Source: Lachnospiraceae bacterium
GTDB lineage: Bacteria > Bacillota > Clostridia > Lachnospirales > Lachnospiraceae
Length of the DNA stretch: 52,552 nucleotides
Direction: 5' to 3'
Assembly: GCA_019421365.1 (NCBI GenBank)
Contig: JAHZFJ010000030.1
Coordinates: 1 to 52,552 of the forward strand
Part shown: piece by piece, positions 44,696-52,552 of the stretch
Layout of the letters: the number at the start of each line of letters is the position of its first letter
Numbering within the stretch: the stretch's first letter is position 1
Translations under genes and position numbers: made by a program
Notes under the pieces: generated by a model
Databases searched by the model: none
What the model was told of the DNA's origin: nothing
What the model saw: the letters and a program-made list of their open reading frames with translations, nothing else

Positions 44696-45634
44696 ATGGT
44701 AATAACCCCTGGCATCAAAGACTTACCTTTTTATTACAAAAACGGTTGTAAATACTTTGTATTAGTTGCACAAGAAATCACACAAGAATTAGTTGATGGT
44801 ATCTATATGCGTGCATGGGGATACAACGGTTCCACCCCCGGCCCCACCATTCATGTCTTTCCCGGAGATAAGGTTATCATACGTGTTATTAATAATCTCC
44901 CCGTTCGTACTAGTGTGCACTGGCATGGACTTGAAGTTCCTAACAATATGGATGGGGTACCTCCAATAGAACCCTCCCCATACATATACCCAGGCGAATA
45001 TTTTGATTATTGCTTCACCATCCAAAATCCTCCCGGTACTTACCTGTACCACTCCCATGTAGAAGTTATGGTACAAGATAATGCTGGTTTATTCGGAGGC
45101 CTAATTGTCGAAGATCCAAGCGACCAGAACCGAAAGTGCTATCGTGATTATCTATGTATCTTGCAAGAATGGGCTATCAAAGCACTACCATGGGGTGATT
45201 TAACCCCGGGCACTTATGATTTAAACTTTAAAGACCCCATGTTTAACTTCTTCACGATCAATGGTAAATGTTATCCCGCAACACTCCCACTAAACGTTTG
45301 CTACGGTGACTCCGTAAAAGTACGTTTCGGAAACATTCAGATGCATCACCATCCTATTCATCTTCATGGTCATCAATTTCGTGTAGTAGGAGCAGATGGA
45401 TTCCCCATTGCTCCTACTACACAGATTTGTAAAAATACCATTCTAGTTGCCTCAGGTGAAACATGGGACGTTGAATTCGTGGCAAACAATCCTGGTATTT
45501 GGCCTATGCATTGCCACATGCCTCATCATGTAACTAATAATGGGGTGTCTAACACAGTTGGAGGAATGTTTACTACCGTTACTTATGTGAATGCAAATAC
45601 TAACAGGAATAGCAATAGGAACTCACCATATTAG
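44696..45634 (+). CDS. Two-domain multicopper oxidase without signal peptide
   Basis: 312 residues with all copper motifs: HWHG (His75, His77), HSH (119-121), HPIHLHGH (219-226) and HCHMPHH (272-278), where Cys273 binds the type 1 copper. Only two cupredoxin domains are present, against three in ordinary laccases. There is no N-terminal signal or Tat motif. In spore formers, intracellular multicopper oxidases such as CotA can be coat proteins; that role here is a guess. The start follows AAGGAG by nine bases and a terminator follows at 45645. Confidence 0.85.
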   Translation: MVITPGIKDLPFYYKNGCKYFVLVAQEITQELVDGIYMRAWGYNGSTPGPTIHVFPGDKVIIRVINNLPVRTSVHWHGLEVPNNMDGVPPIEPSPYIYPGEYFDYCFTIQNPPGTYLYHSHVEVMVQDNAGLFGGLIVEDPSDQNRKCYRDYLCILQEWAIKALPWGDLTPGTYDLNFKDPMFNFFTINGKCYPATLPLNVCYGDSVKVRFGNIQMHHHPIHLHGHQFRVVGADGFPIAPTTQICKNTILVASGETWDVEFVANNPGIWPMHCHMPHHVTNNGVSNTVGGMFTTVTYVNANTNRNSNRNSPY

Positions 45635-45644
45635 CATTGACTAA

Positions 45645-45684
45645 TCAGGTAGGAGCGAATTCAAAAACTTTCCCTCCTACCTGA
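45645..45684 (+). terminator. Terminator of the multicopper oxidase gene
   Basis: TCAGGTAGGAG (45645-45655) and CTCCTACCTGA (45674-45684) form a perfect 11-bp stem followed by CTTTTAAT, 11 bases after the stop codon. Confidence 0.8.
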
Positions 45685-45724
45685 CTTTTAATACTACTAT
45701 CATCAACTGTATAGAAGCTTCAAC

Positions 45725-46267
45725 TTAGACAATCTTATTTAACTCACCAGTGAAAGAATCGATTACTAACCCATATACCATTACTGTCTCTGGAATTAAA
45801 GGATGGTTACGTATCAATTCTACTGATTTCTTAACAGAATCATCTAGATCCATAAAACCACCAAGCCAAGAATCAAAGTCAATACCACAATACTTAATCA
45901 TATCTATACTATTTTGCGTTATTCCCTGCTCTTTCATTTTCTCTAACATCTTTTTACTATCTGTATATCTAGCACCACAATCGGTATGGCCAATTACTAG
46001 TATTTCTTTAACATCAAGTTCATATATAGCAATTAATAAACTACGTATTACACTTCCAAAGGGATGGGATATCACTCCACCTGCATTTTGAATAATTTTT
46101 GCGTCACCATTTTTAAGTCCCAAAGCCGCAGGTAATAATTTTGTTAATCTAGTATCCATACAGGAAACTATCGCTATTTGTTTGTCTGGGTATTTATTAG
46201 TAATATACTTTTCATACCCTTTATTTTCAACAAAGGTTTTATTATATTGTAAAATTTCATCTAGCAT
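45725..46267 (-). CDS. Beta-class carbonic anhydrase
   Basis: 180 residues. The zinc ligands of the beta class are visible: Cys36, the Asp38-Arg40 dyad in SCMDTR, and His94 and Cys97 in GHTDCGAR. It interconverts CO2 and bicarbonate in the cytoplasm. The start follows GGAG with a spacing of about 11 bases. It is a single gene, convergent with the multicopper oxidase gene. Confidence 0.93.
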   Translation of the reverse strand: MLDEILQYNKTFVENKGYEKYITNKYPDKQIAIVSCMDTRLTKLLPAALGLKNGDAKIIQNAGGVISHPFGSVIRSLLIAIYELDVKEILVIGHTDCGARYTDSKKMLEKMKEQGITQNSIDMIKYCGIDFDSWLGGFMDLDDSVKKSVELIRNHPLIPETVMVYGLVIDSFTGELNKIV

Positions 46268-46349
46268 ATGTAATCGCTCTCCTTGTCTAGTTTTGTAGTT
46301 ATCTACACTGTAAGTTTCATTATATCACATTATACTTGACGGCTAATAT

Positions 46350-46398
46350 AATAATTAAAAAAGAGTCTGTCACACTAACCTTCCTTAGTGTAACAAAC
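46350..46398 (-). terminator. Terminator of the MFS transporter gene
   Basis: GTCTGTCACACTAA (46365-46378) and TTAGTGTAACAAAC (46385-46398) pair across all 14 positions in the minus-strand RNA, two of them as G-U pairs, then TCTTTTTTAAT follows. It lies seven bases after the stop codon. Confidence 0.82.
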
Positions 46399-46404
46399 CC
46401 CATC

Positions 46405-47649
46405 TTACTCTATGCCACTACATCGTTTTTTCCAACCAACTGTTATACTTAGTGCAGCTATAATTAATAAACAAATCATTCCTATAAGAACTATCAGATA
46501 GCTTTTTGTCACATCGTACACGAATCCATATATAGGAATAAGGAGAACTGATGCAATTGGTGCACCCATTGATACTTTTGCAAATATTTTTTCATAATCT
46601 TTTTGTCCATAAAACTTAATAGTTAAGATTGGAGCAAGTACCATAATGCTCGAACTAACCAAACCATGCAAAAAGGTAGATAGACCAAATAGGAAAAAGC
46701 TATATGAACTCACGAAAAATCCCAAAATTGAAAGTATACCAATCCCAATCATTATATAACTAGTCTTAATACTGCCAATTTTGTCACTGATAATTCCTAT
46801 TGCAATCGAACCAATTGCAGTTCCTATAGAAGCAAATGCCAAAGCGTTTCCAGTCTGCTTAACACTATAACCTAGTAACGATCCATAGGTTGGAATATGT
46901 TGCATAAAAACTCCCACACCAGTAATGGCAACCATAAACAGCACAAGTAAATAAAATGAAGCAGAACGGATTGCTGTTTTTTCTGATATTCCCACTGTAT
47001 TCTCTACTTGATTGCTTTCCACCTTCTTTTCAGATGGAGAATTGGCCCCAAAAGCAGATAGATTTTTGTCTTCTGGTTTGTTTCTCAGAAGGAGTAATGA
47101 AGTTATTATAACTATGATAAAGGTTACCCCACCAATTATATAATAGCCAGCACGCCATCCTTTTTGAGAAATAATTGAAGATGTTACCGGCTGTAATACA
47201 GCGCCAAACAAACCAACAAACGCCATATGCATTCCCATAATCAATCCTTGTTTTTTTGAAAACCATCGATTAATTAAGATAGGTCCTAATAAACTAACTA
47301 ACAATGTGGAACCCATTGCAAAGGGAATTGCTAGCACATACCAACCGTATACCGTATTCATAAAACCAAGCGCAACAAACGAGAGCGCTTGTAGTATAGC
47401 TCCTATTACAGCTATAACTCGAATGTCATACTTATTAACAATTTTTCCTGCCACCGGAAGCCATAAAACCGTTACAATGGAAGTAATACTTAGATATAAT
47501 GATAACGTCCCGATTCCTACACCTATTTCCTTAGAAACCGGTGATAAAAAAAGTCCTGAGGTTAGGTTAATCCCACCACCAGCAAAACCACGAATCAAGA
47601 TAACTCCAAGCAAAATTATCCAAGCATAATGTAGTTTCTTATTTCTCAT
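46405..47649 (-). CDS. MFS transporter, OFA-like
   Basis: 414 residues with twelve membrane segments and a central Lys/Asn-rich loop. The MFS motif-A-like segment GKIVNKYDIRVIAVIGAIL after segment two, and N-terminal HYAWIILLGVIL, fit the OFA/monocarboxylate branch. The substrate is unknown. The start follows GAGGGAG with eight bases between. It is a single-gene transcript. Confidence 0.85.
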   Translation of the reverse strand: MRNKKLHYAWIILLGVILIRGFAGGGINLTSGLFLSPVSKEIGVGIGTLSLYLSITSIVTVLWLPVAGKIVNKYDIRVIAVIGAILQALSFVALGFMNTVYGWYVLAIPFAMGSTLLVSLLGPILINRWFSKKQGLIMGMHMAFVGLFGAVLQPVTSSIISQKGWRAGYYIIGGVTFIIVIITSLLLLRNKPEDKNLSAFGANSPSEKKVESNQVENTVGISEKTAIRSASFYLLVLFMVAITGVGVFMQHIPTYGSLLGYSVKQTGNALAFASIGTAIGSIAIGIISDKIGSIKTSYIMIGIGILSILGFFVSSYSFFLFGLSTFLHGLVSSSIMVLAPILTIKFYGQKDYEKIFAKVSMGAPIASVLLIPIYGFVYDVTKSYLIVLIGMICLLIIAALSITVGWKKRCSGIE

Positions 47650-47905
47650 AGGTCATTCTCCCTCTTGACTTAAATCAAGATCAATTTCCAGACAATATTT
47701 ATATTTTCAAATTATAGTATTAATATTATCAATACTTTTTATTCGCATACCATAATTAACGAAACATAAACATTGTCTGATATCCAAGTCAATAGAAGTT
47801 TTTACACAAACTTACCATTAAATAAGAACGCTGGTTGTTCAATCCACTCATATTAGAAATTTATCTTAATATATTATATAAACAAATATTGCAAAGGATA
47901 TTCGT

Positions 47906-48841
47906 ATGTGTACTGCTATGACCTTACAATCCAGGTCCAAGGAGGTATTCTTTGGGCGTACCATGGACTTTTCACATGATATTATACCGCAGTTTTATAT
48001 AATTCCCAGTTCTAATGTGTGGAATAATAACTTAAATCAAAAACAGTTCCAAGACTCCTATCAATTTATTGGACTTGGTCAGGAACTTGATGGAATTCTT
48101 GGTTTCTTTGACGGTGTCAATGAGAAAGGCTTCGCTGCAGCGGCCCTATATTTTGCAGGATATGCTGAGTATAATACAAATTCCAACTATAAATCCACCG
48201 AGCCCCTTGCATCCATCGATTTCTTACACTATATATTAGGTAGATGTGCTTCTGTGAACGATCTTCCTTCCCTATTAAGAGAAATTACCATAGTAGGTGT
48301 TCCTGACCCTGTTACTAATACTATAGCGCCATTACACTGGATTGCAACCGATAGAAGTGGAGCATGTGTAGTAATCGAGCCAACTAAAAGAGGTCTAGAA
48401 TTGATAATCAATCCTATTGGTATTATGGCCAACAGCCCTAATATTCAGTGGCATATGACCAATCTAAGAAACTATACAGAGGTATCTCCTACACAAACAG
48501 AGGAGGTTACCTGGGATACTATCTCATTAACTCCTTTTGGGCAGGCCGGGGGAACAATACCTCTTCCAGGAGGATTTACCTCTCCAGAGCGATTTGTACG
48601 CACCTCTTATCTAAAATCACATTTACCAGTACCTACAGATAGCACAGAAGCAATTGCAGCATGTTTTCATATTATGGAAAGCGTCTCTATACCAAAGGGT
48701 GCTGTTATAACCAGTCGAAACACCTATGATTATACCAAGTATACGGCATTTATTAACACAAATACCTGTGAATACTTCTATAAAACTTATGACGATATAT
48801 CTGTTACTCGAACCGGCCTTTGGCACACTGAAACTGTATAA
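47906..48841 (+). CDS. Choloylglycine hydrolase / penicillin V acylase-family enzyme
   Basis: 311 residues of the Ntn-hydrolase type, with Cys2 as nucleophile after removal of Met1. Arg18 and Asp21 (FGRTMDF) are the expected active-site partners; further conserved segments are VNEKGFAAAALYF, NSPNIQWHMTNL and ERFVRTSYL. The family contains bile-salt hydrolases and penicillin V acylases; motifs seen here do not separate the two. There is no signal peptide, so action would be intracellular. The start follows AAAGGA by seven bases. Confidence 0.85.
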   Translation: MCTAMTLQSRSKEVFFGRTMDFSHDIIPQFYIIPSSNVWNNNLNQKQFQDSYQFIGLGQELDGILGFFDGVNEKGFAAAALYFAGYAEYNTNSNYKSTEPLASIDFLHYILGRCASVNDLPSLLREITIVGVPDPVTNTIAPLHWIATDRSGACVVIEPTKRGLELIINPIGIMANSPNIQWHMTNLRNYTEVSPTQTEEVTWDTISLTPFGQAGGTIPLPGGFTSPERFVRTSYLKSHLPVPTDSTEAIAACFHIMESVSIPKGAVITSRNTYDYTKYTAFINTNTCEYFYKTYDDISVTRTGLWHTETV

Positions 48842-48931
48842 TTCAAAAACCTCTACCAATTACGTATTCAAAAAAATTAAGATACAAGTTCAACTCCCCA
48901 TGCTAATGCATAGGGAGTTGAACTATTCTAA

Positions 48932-49528
48932 CTAATTTATATTTTTTATTAATTCTAAGATTTCATCTTCAGATGCACTTCTTGAGAGATTTAACGAATA
49001 GGAATATCCATCCTTTGTCCATATAGCTAAGGTGTATCCACTCATATTTCCTTTTATGGTCACCTCATATTGATCTATTATACATTTCTTTTCCTTAGAA
49101 TATTCATTATAATCGCCACTTATATCTTCCTCCCCAACTGCCTTTCTATATTCAAGCTTTTCTTGATCATTGGAATACGTGATCTCGGCTAACTCTCCAT
49201 AGTACAGCGTATAAGTAGTCTTAATAACATGAAACGGAACGTTTTTTACTTCTTCAATCTCAAATCCAGCATTCTTATTCAGCTCATCAATTGAAGTATA
49301 CTCAACAATATCCGATGTTGCTTGTTCAAGTAAATTATCTTCCTTATTAAATATAAGTTTACCTCCAATAATTCCAATACATATAATTGCCAAGCATGCA
49401 GCTAAAGATATCATTTTACTATACTTATGAAAAGAACTACGATTTTTTGTTTCTCTATTAAAATCTGTTTCATCTATTTTTCTCATAATTCTATCGCGCA
49501 TCTCATCTGTTACTTGAATATTATCCAT
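48932..49528 (-). CDS. Membrane anti-sigma factor with DUF4367-like domain
   Basis: 198 residues from ATG 49526-49528; the frame is open to 49558 but that ATG lies within the sigma gene. The cytoplasmic N-terminus (about 45 residues, DEMRDRIMRKIDE) is of the type that holds an ECF sigma factor. One membrane segment (about 50-68) precedes an external domain with SGDYNEYSKE and VTIKGNMSG. The same external domain occurs in the lipoprotein at 50240. It is encoded immediately after the sigma factor, with overlapping frames. Confidence 0.75.
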   Translation of the reverse strand: MDNIQVTDEMRDRIMRKIDETDFNRETKNRSSFHKYSKMISLAACLAIICIGIIGGKLIFNKEDNLLEQATSDIVEYTSIDELNKNAGFEIEEVKNVPFHVIKTTYTLYYGELAEITYSNDQEKLEYRKAVGEEDISGDYNEYSKEKKCIIDQYEVTIKGNMSGYTLAIWTKDGYSYSLNLSRSASEDEILELIKNIN

Positions 49529-49541
49529 AATTTCATTATAC

Positions 49542-50174
49542 CTACTCCTCAAAATCATACACCTCCTTTAGAATCAATTTAAGTTTCCCCCTCGCTCGAT
49601 GTAAATGAGAGCGAACTGTCTGCTCATTCTTTCCTAATAGCGATGCAATCTGCCCAGTGGTATACCCCTCATGATAATAAAGGTGTGTTACTTCACGATA
49701 CTTTTCAGGTAAACTTTTAACTGCTTCCCATACAAACGCTAAATCCTCTTTTTCCTCGCTTACCAATTCTTCACTTAGTTCATCAGTAGTTCTAAGCTTG
49801 TTATATCGTATCTTGTTCTTACTTATGTTTATAGCAACACGCATGACCCATGCTTTTTCATGTGTCGACGATTCGAAGATTGGCCTATCTTTAATAAAAC
49901 GAATGATCGTATCCTGCAAAACATCTTCTGCATCACTAGTATTATGCAGATACGAATATGCCATTCGTAATATAGCATTACCATAATCATTTAGTATATG
50001 TTCTGCTTTGTCGTTTATCTCAGCTTTCGTAACTACACGGTCCAATTCTTTATAATCTTCTTTTAGTAGAAAATAAAGTCTTGTTTTTGCTGCTAATAAA
50101 AGTTCACAAAATCCTAGTATTACCCGTGTCACTAAAGGTATATTGAATCTTTGATTTATACATACATTATTCAT
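49542..50174 (-). CDS. ECF sigma factor
   Basis: 210 residues. Region 2 has AILRMAYSYLHNTSDAEDVL and region 4 has SLPEKYREVTHLYYHEGYTT plus the helix-turn-helix VRSHLHRARGKLK. The start follows AGGAGCGG, so the N-terminal extension of about 45 residues, partly hydrophobic, appears real and is unusual. It is encoded between the lipoprotein and the anti-sigma factor. Confidence 0.9.
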   Translation of the reverse strand: MNNVCINQRFNIPLVTRVILGFCELLLAAKTRLYFLLKEDYKELDRVVTKAEINDKAEHILNDYGNAILRMAYSYLHNTSDAEDVLQDTIIRFIKDRPIFESSTHEKAWVMRVAINISKNKIRYNKLRTTDELSEELVSEEKEDLAFVWEAVKSLPEKYREVTHLYYHEGYTTGQIASLLGKNEQTVRSHLHRARGKLKLILKEVYDFEE

Positions 50175-50239
50175 AACCGCTCCTACATAAGTGCGACACT
50201 AATCCCCACAGTGTTGCACTTTATCTTACTTTATTCCTT

Positions 50240-50734
50240 TTACTCTATTCCTTTTACCAAATCGGTAATTACGTCGCTATTGATACCTGCATCCCCAATA
50301 TTAACAGTGATTGAATACGAAAATTCTCCGTCATTCCAAATAGCCACATTAATCTTATCACCATTTCCTTTTAATGTTATGCTTTGATTATTAACTTCTA
50401 CCGTAGATGTCTTATCATATTCAGTATAATCACCACTCACATCATCAATTCCTTTTCCCTTACGAATACGTAATTGATCTTCTCCATTGACATAGGTGAT
50501 ATCAATCATCTCATCCTGAATTGCACTGATATTCTTATCAGAGAATCCTTCTGGCACTTTCTCTGGTATCACAATGTCAAATCCAGCAATTTTTTCTGCT
50601 TCCTCAATTGTATCACACTCATTAAATGGACTTGGAATTTGAACATTTTCTTCTACTGGCTCAATTGGTTTTGGTGTCTCCTTACCACAACCTGTCATTG
50701 ATGCTACCATTACACATTTCATCATTTTCTTCAT
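50240..50734 (-). CDS. Lipoprotein with DUF4367-like domain, paralogous to the anti-sigma external domain
   Basis: 164 residues. The signal peptide is short (MKKMMKCVMVASMTGC) with the lipobox Cys16. The domain has IEEAEKIAGFDIVIPEKVPE and VSGDYTEYDK plus ITLKGNGDK, closely matching the external part of the adjacent anti-sigma factor. It is encoded first, before the sigma and anti-sigma genes. It may compete for the same ligand or interact with the anti-sigma factor; this is inferred from similarity and gene order. Confidence 0.75.
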   Translation of the reverse strand: MKKMMKCVMVASMTGCGKETPKPIEPVEENVQIPSPFNECDTIEEAEKIAGFDIVIPEKVPEGFSDKNISAIQDEMIDITYVNGEDQLRIRKGKGIDDVSGDYTEYDKTSTVEVNNQSITLKGNGDKINVAIWNDGEFSYSITVNIGDAGINSDVITDLVKGIE

Positions 50735-50944
50735 ATTATCATTCCCTTTCTTTTAGGTCAACGGTCTATTATGATCTCGCCTAAAATTGACTCTGTTGGC
50801 CTTATATACATAAAAAGTAACCATCTTTTTTAACGGTTCTATCTTATATACACTTAAGAAGTTAGAAATGTTGCATTTAAATTATTTTTTTTAAGATACT
50901 ATTTTACCCATACAGACAATTTCTACAAACATAGGGGGTACAAA

Positions 50945-50980
50945 AAAACCACCGTTTTATTTTTACAGATCGGTGGTTTT
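50945..50980 (-). terminator. Terminator of the GNAT gene
   Basis: AAAACCACCG (50945-50954) and CGGTGGTTTT (50971-50980) form a perfect ten-base stem with T tracts on either side, about 40 bases after the stop codon at 51022. Confidence 0.75.
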
Positions 50981-51021
50981 TACAGACTGAGGGACATCCC
51001 CCTTTTCATTAGCCTTAGCCC

Positions 51022-51561
51022 TTATTGTTTCATAACTTTTTCAAATCTAAAGAAATCCTCCCCTCCTGGTAATTCCTTATCCTCTGATGCATGTGAACCC
51101 ATGTAATATTGATTAAGATATTCTACAATTTTAAAACCACATTTGTTTACATAAAAATGTATATTACGTTTTTCAAAGTATGGTGTATGAGTTTCCCAAA
51201 CCTTAGTTTCAGGGTACTTTTCTTCAATAGCTTTCCAAGCTTTATATCCAATGCCGTTACTATGTCCATCTGGATACATGAAAAAAAACTCTAGCGAGTT
51301 ATGCTTTGTTATTTCATCTATAATAAGTACCGCACCACCCACCTTTTTTCCATTTGAGAGTATGTGATAAATAACTGAACCAGGAGCATTGAAAGATTTT
51401 TCAATACTTTTATCAGAAGGGATAGGCTTATTTGAATTTGATCCAAATCTTTCAACTGCTGCTACATTAAATGCTTCTTGCAACTTTCTTTTAAACTTTT
51501 GTAACTCCTCTTTTTTAGCAATATCTAATGTAACTATATTTTCTGTATTAACTTGTATCAT
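51022..51561 (-). CDS. GNAT-family N-acetyltransferase
   Basis: 179 residues. Strand-helix pattern of the GNAT fold, with VGGAVLIIDEITKHNSLEFF (beta4) and the acetyl-CoA-binding region DGHSNGIGYKAWKAIEE in place of the usual QxxGxG. The C-terminal HFYVNKCGFKIVEYL is the typical beta6-beta7 region. The substrate is unknown. It starts at ATG 51561 behind AGGAGG and is divergent from the MerR regulator, which probably controls it. Confidence 0.85.
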   Translation of the reverse strand: MIQVNTENIVTLDIAKKEELQKFKRKLQEAFNVAAVERFGSNSNKPIPSDKSIEKSFNAPGSVIYHILSNGKKVGGAVLIIDEITKHNSLEFFFMYPDGHSNGIGYKAWKAIEEKYPETKVWETHTPYFEKRNIHFYVNKCGFKIVEYLNQYYMGSHASEDKELPGGEDFFRFEKVMKQ

Positions 51562-51573
51562 AAAATTACCTCC

Positions 51574-51625
51574 TTGTCTAATTTACAATTTCATAGTATA
51601 GTCTGTATAGTAACTAGACAGTCAA
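51574..51625. promoter_or_regulatory. Overlapping divergent promoters with a MerR-type 19-bp spacer
   Basis: On the minus strand TTGACT (51625-51620) and TATACT (51600-51595) are separated by 19 bases, the over-long spacing of MerR-activated promoters, with GTCT/AGAC at the spacer ends. On the plus strand TTGTCT (51574-51579) and TATAGT (51597-51602) are 17 bases apart and face the regulator gene. One operator can thus serve both directions. Confidence 0.7.
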
Positions 51626-51641
51626 GAGGAAAATTAAAATC

Positions 51642-52460
51642 ATGAAAAAATTATCTAAAGATAAACATTTAAGTATTAGTGAATTTTCAAAGATAGCAGA
51701 AATCAGTAGAAAAACGTTAATTTTCTATGATAACATAGGACTATTTACGCCTGAATATACTGCCCCCAATGGTTATAGATATTATGCACACGAACAGATT
51801 TATATTATTTCAGTCATCAACATACTAAAACAATTAGGTATGCCCTTGTCTGAAATTAAAACATATATAGACCAGTGTACCCCTAATCAAGCTATTCAAC
51901 TTTTAAAAGAACAAAATATTATTATAAATAATAAAATTACAGAACTTCAAAATATTCAAAACATGTTAATGACAAAACTAGATAGTTTAACCTTTGGTAC
52001 AGATATACTAAATTTAAATCCCACAATCTCCTACCAAGAGGAAGAACCTATTTATATTAGCCAGCCTATAAATATGGAGAAATTTCAAATCCCAGACGAT
52101 ACATGGATAAACTATTATACGGAATGCAAAAATAAGGGGATAACTTTTGGTTATCCAGAGGGATTTTTGGTTTCTCAAAATAGCTTGTTGTCTGGAAAAA
52201 CAAACCTTGCTATGCATATTGTTTTTTATCTAAAAGACTTTATGTATTCAAATAGTACGATTCCTAAAGGACGATATCTAATTGCTTATGGACATGGAGG
52301 ATTAGAAGAAACTGAAATAATATACAAAAATCTACTAGAATATATCAAAAAAAACAGAATCAAGATAACTGGACACGCTTACGAAAAACGTCTTATTGAT
52401 GAGATTGCCACTAGAGATAAATCACAACAGTTAATTCAAATTAAAATTCCAATACTATAG
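51642..52460 (+). CDS. MerR-family regulator with effector-binding domain
   Basis: 272 residues. The N-terminal winged helix has ISEFSKIAEISRKTLIFYDN and GLFTPEYTAPNGYRYY, followed by a coiled coil (about 80-115) and a C-terminal region resembling GyrI/BmrR-like effector domains. It would bind a small hydrophobic ligand and twist the 19-bp-spacer promoter of the GNAT gene. It starts at ATG 51642 behind AGAGGA. Confidence 0.88.
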   Translation: MKKLSKDKHLSISEFSKIAEISRKTLIFYDNIGLFTPEYTAPNGYRYYAHEQIYIISVINILKQLGMPLSEIKTYIDQCTPNQAIQLLKEQNIIINNKITELQNIQNMLMTKLDSLTFGTDILNLNPTISYQEEEPIYISQPINMEKFQIPDDTWINYYTECKNKGITFGYPEGFLVSQNSLLSGKTNLAMHIVFYLKDFMYSNSTIPKGRYLIAYGHGGLEETEIIYKNLLEYIKKNRIKITGHAYEKRLIDEIATRDKSQQLIQIKIPIL

Positions 52461-52506
52461 CTTTATACATTTTATATTAATCGAATAATATGCAAACCAG
52501 TCAAGA

Positions 52507-52548
52507 CCACCAGCTTAGCTGGTGGCTTGCTCTGCCCCTATAAGGGGC
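52507..52548. repeat. Two adjacent hairpins at the window edge
   Basis: CCACCAGC-TTA-GCTGGTGG (52507-52525) and GCCCCT-ATA-AGGGGC (52534-52548) are perfect stems with three-base loops. The tandem small hairpins recall the ends of IS200/IS605-type elements, whose subterminal palindromes guide single-strand transposition. The element itself, if present, lies beyond the window. Confidence 0.4.
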
Positions 52549-52552
52549 TATT

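Overview
The window is AT-rich DNA from a spore-forming, low-GC Firmicute, most likely a Clostridia/Lachnospiraceae member of the Lachnoclostridium phytofermentans type. This placement is an inference from the cotJ spore-coat genes, strong AGGAGG ribosome sites, glycyl-radical enzymes and the protein families present; nothing in the window names the species.

Central result. The spore-coat manganese-catalase gene cotJC is split in two. Its 5' half (19226-19438) follows cotJA and cotJB in a normal operon. Its 3' half (5861-6213) lies 13 kb away on the same strand. Both break points carry the same 12-bp core, CTTCTGTACCTA (6196-6207 and 19246-19257), in the same reading frame. Joining the halves at the core gives a 175-residue CotJC with both ExxH metal-binding motifs. 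A large serine recombinase gene (6235-8163) ends 28 bp from the left core. The window therefore appears to hold a 13,050-bp skin-like intervening element that could be excised precisely, presumably in the sporulating mother cell. Its cargo is unusual: a nucleoside ABC importer (BMP lipoprotein, ATPase, two permeases), a YjjI/YjjW glycyl-radical pair, an arylsulfotransferase-like protein, and two small proteins sharing a C-terminal helical motif that are candidate directionality factors.

Layout. 1-1800: tail of a small gene and an unknown two-TM protein with a probable 5' frameshift. 1799-3340: guaA. 3.6-5.3 kb: a 49-aa protein, a DUF6512-like membrane protein and a rhodanese lipoprotein. 4.6-8.7 kb: three copies of a long imperfect-palindrome repeat, each just 3' of a minus-strand stop codon. 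6.2-19.25 kb: the cotJC intervening element. 19.2-19.9 kb: cotJA-cotJB-cotJC(5'). 20.4-26.2 kb: AlkD-like repair protein, Ca2+-type P-ATPase, isochorismatase-like hydrolase, cold-shock protein with a terminator-like leader, BFD-like ferredoxin. 26.4-36.3 kb: a two-component system followed by a solute-binding lipoprotein, two permeases, an HlyD-like adaptor and a MacB-core-like membrane protein; two promoters share direct repeats. 36.5-39.5 kb: LysR regulator, condensation/acetyltransferase-like protein, DUF6320-like protein. 39.5-43.8 kb: lantibiotic-immunity-type LanFEG transporter with LanRK two-component system. 43.8-48.9 kb: AlkZ-related protein, two-domain multicopper oxidase, beta-carbonic anhydrase, MFS transporter, choloylglycine-hydrolase-family enzyme. 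48.9-50.7 kb: ECF sigma factor, its anti-sigma and a paralogous lipoprotein. 51-52.5 kb: divergent GNAT/MerR pair with a 19-bp-spacer promoter, then two hairpins at the window edge.
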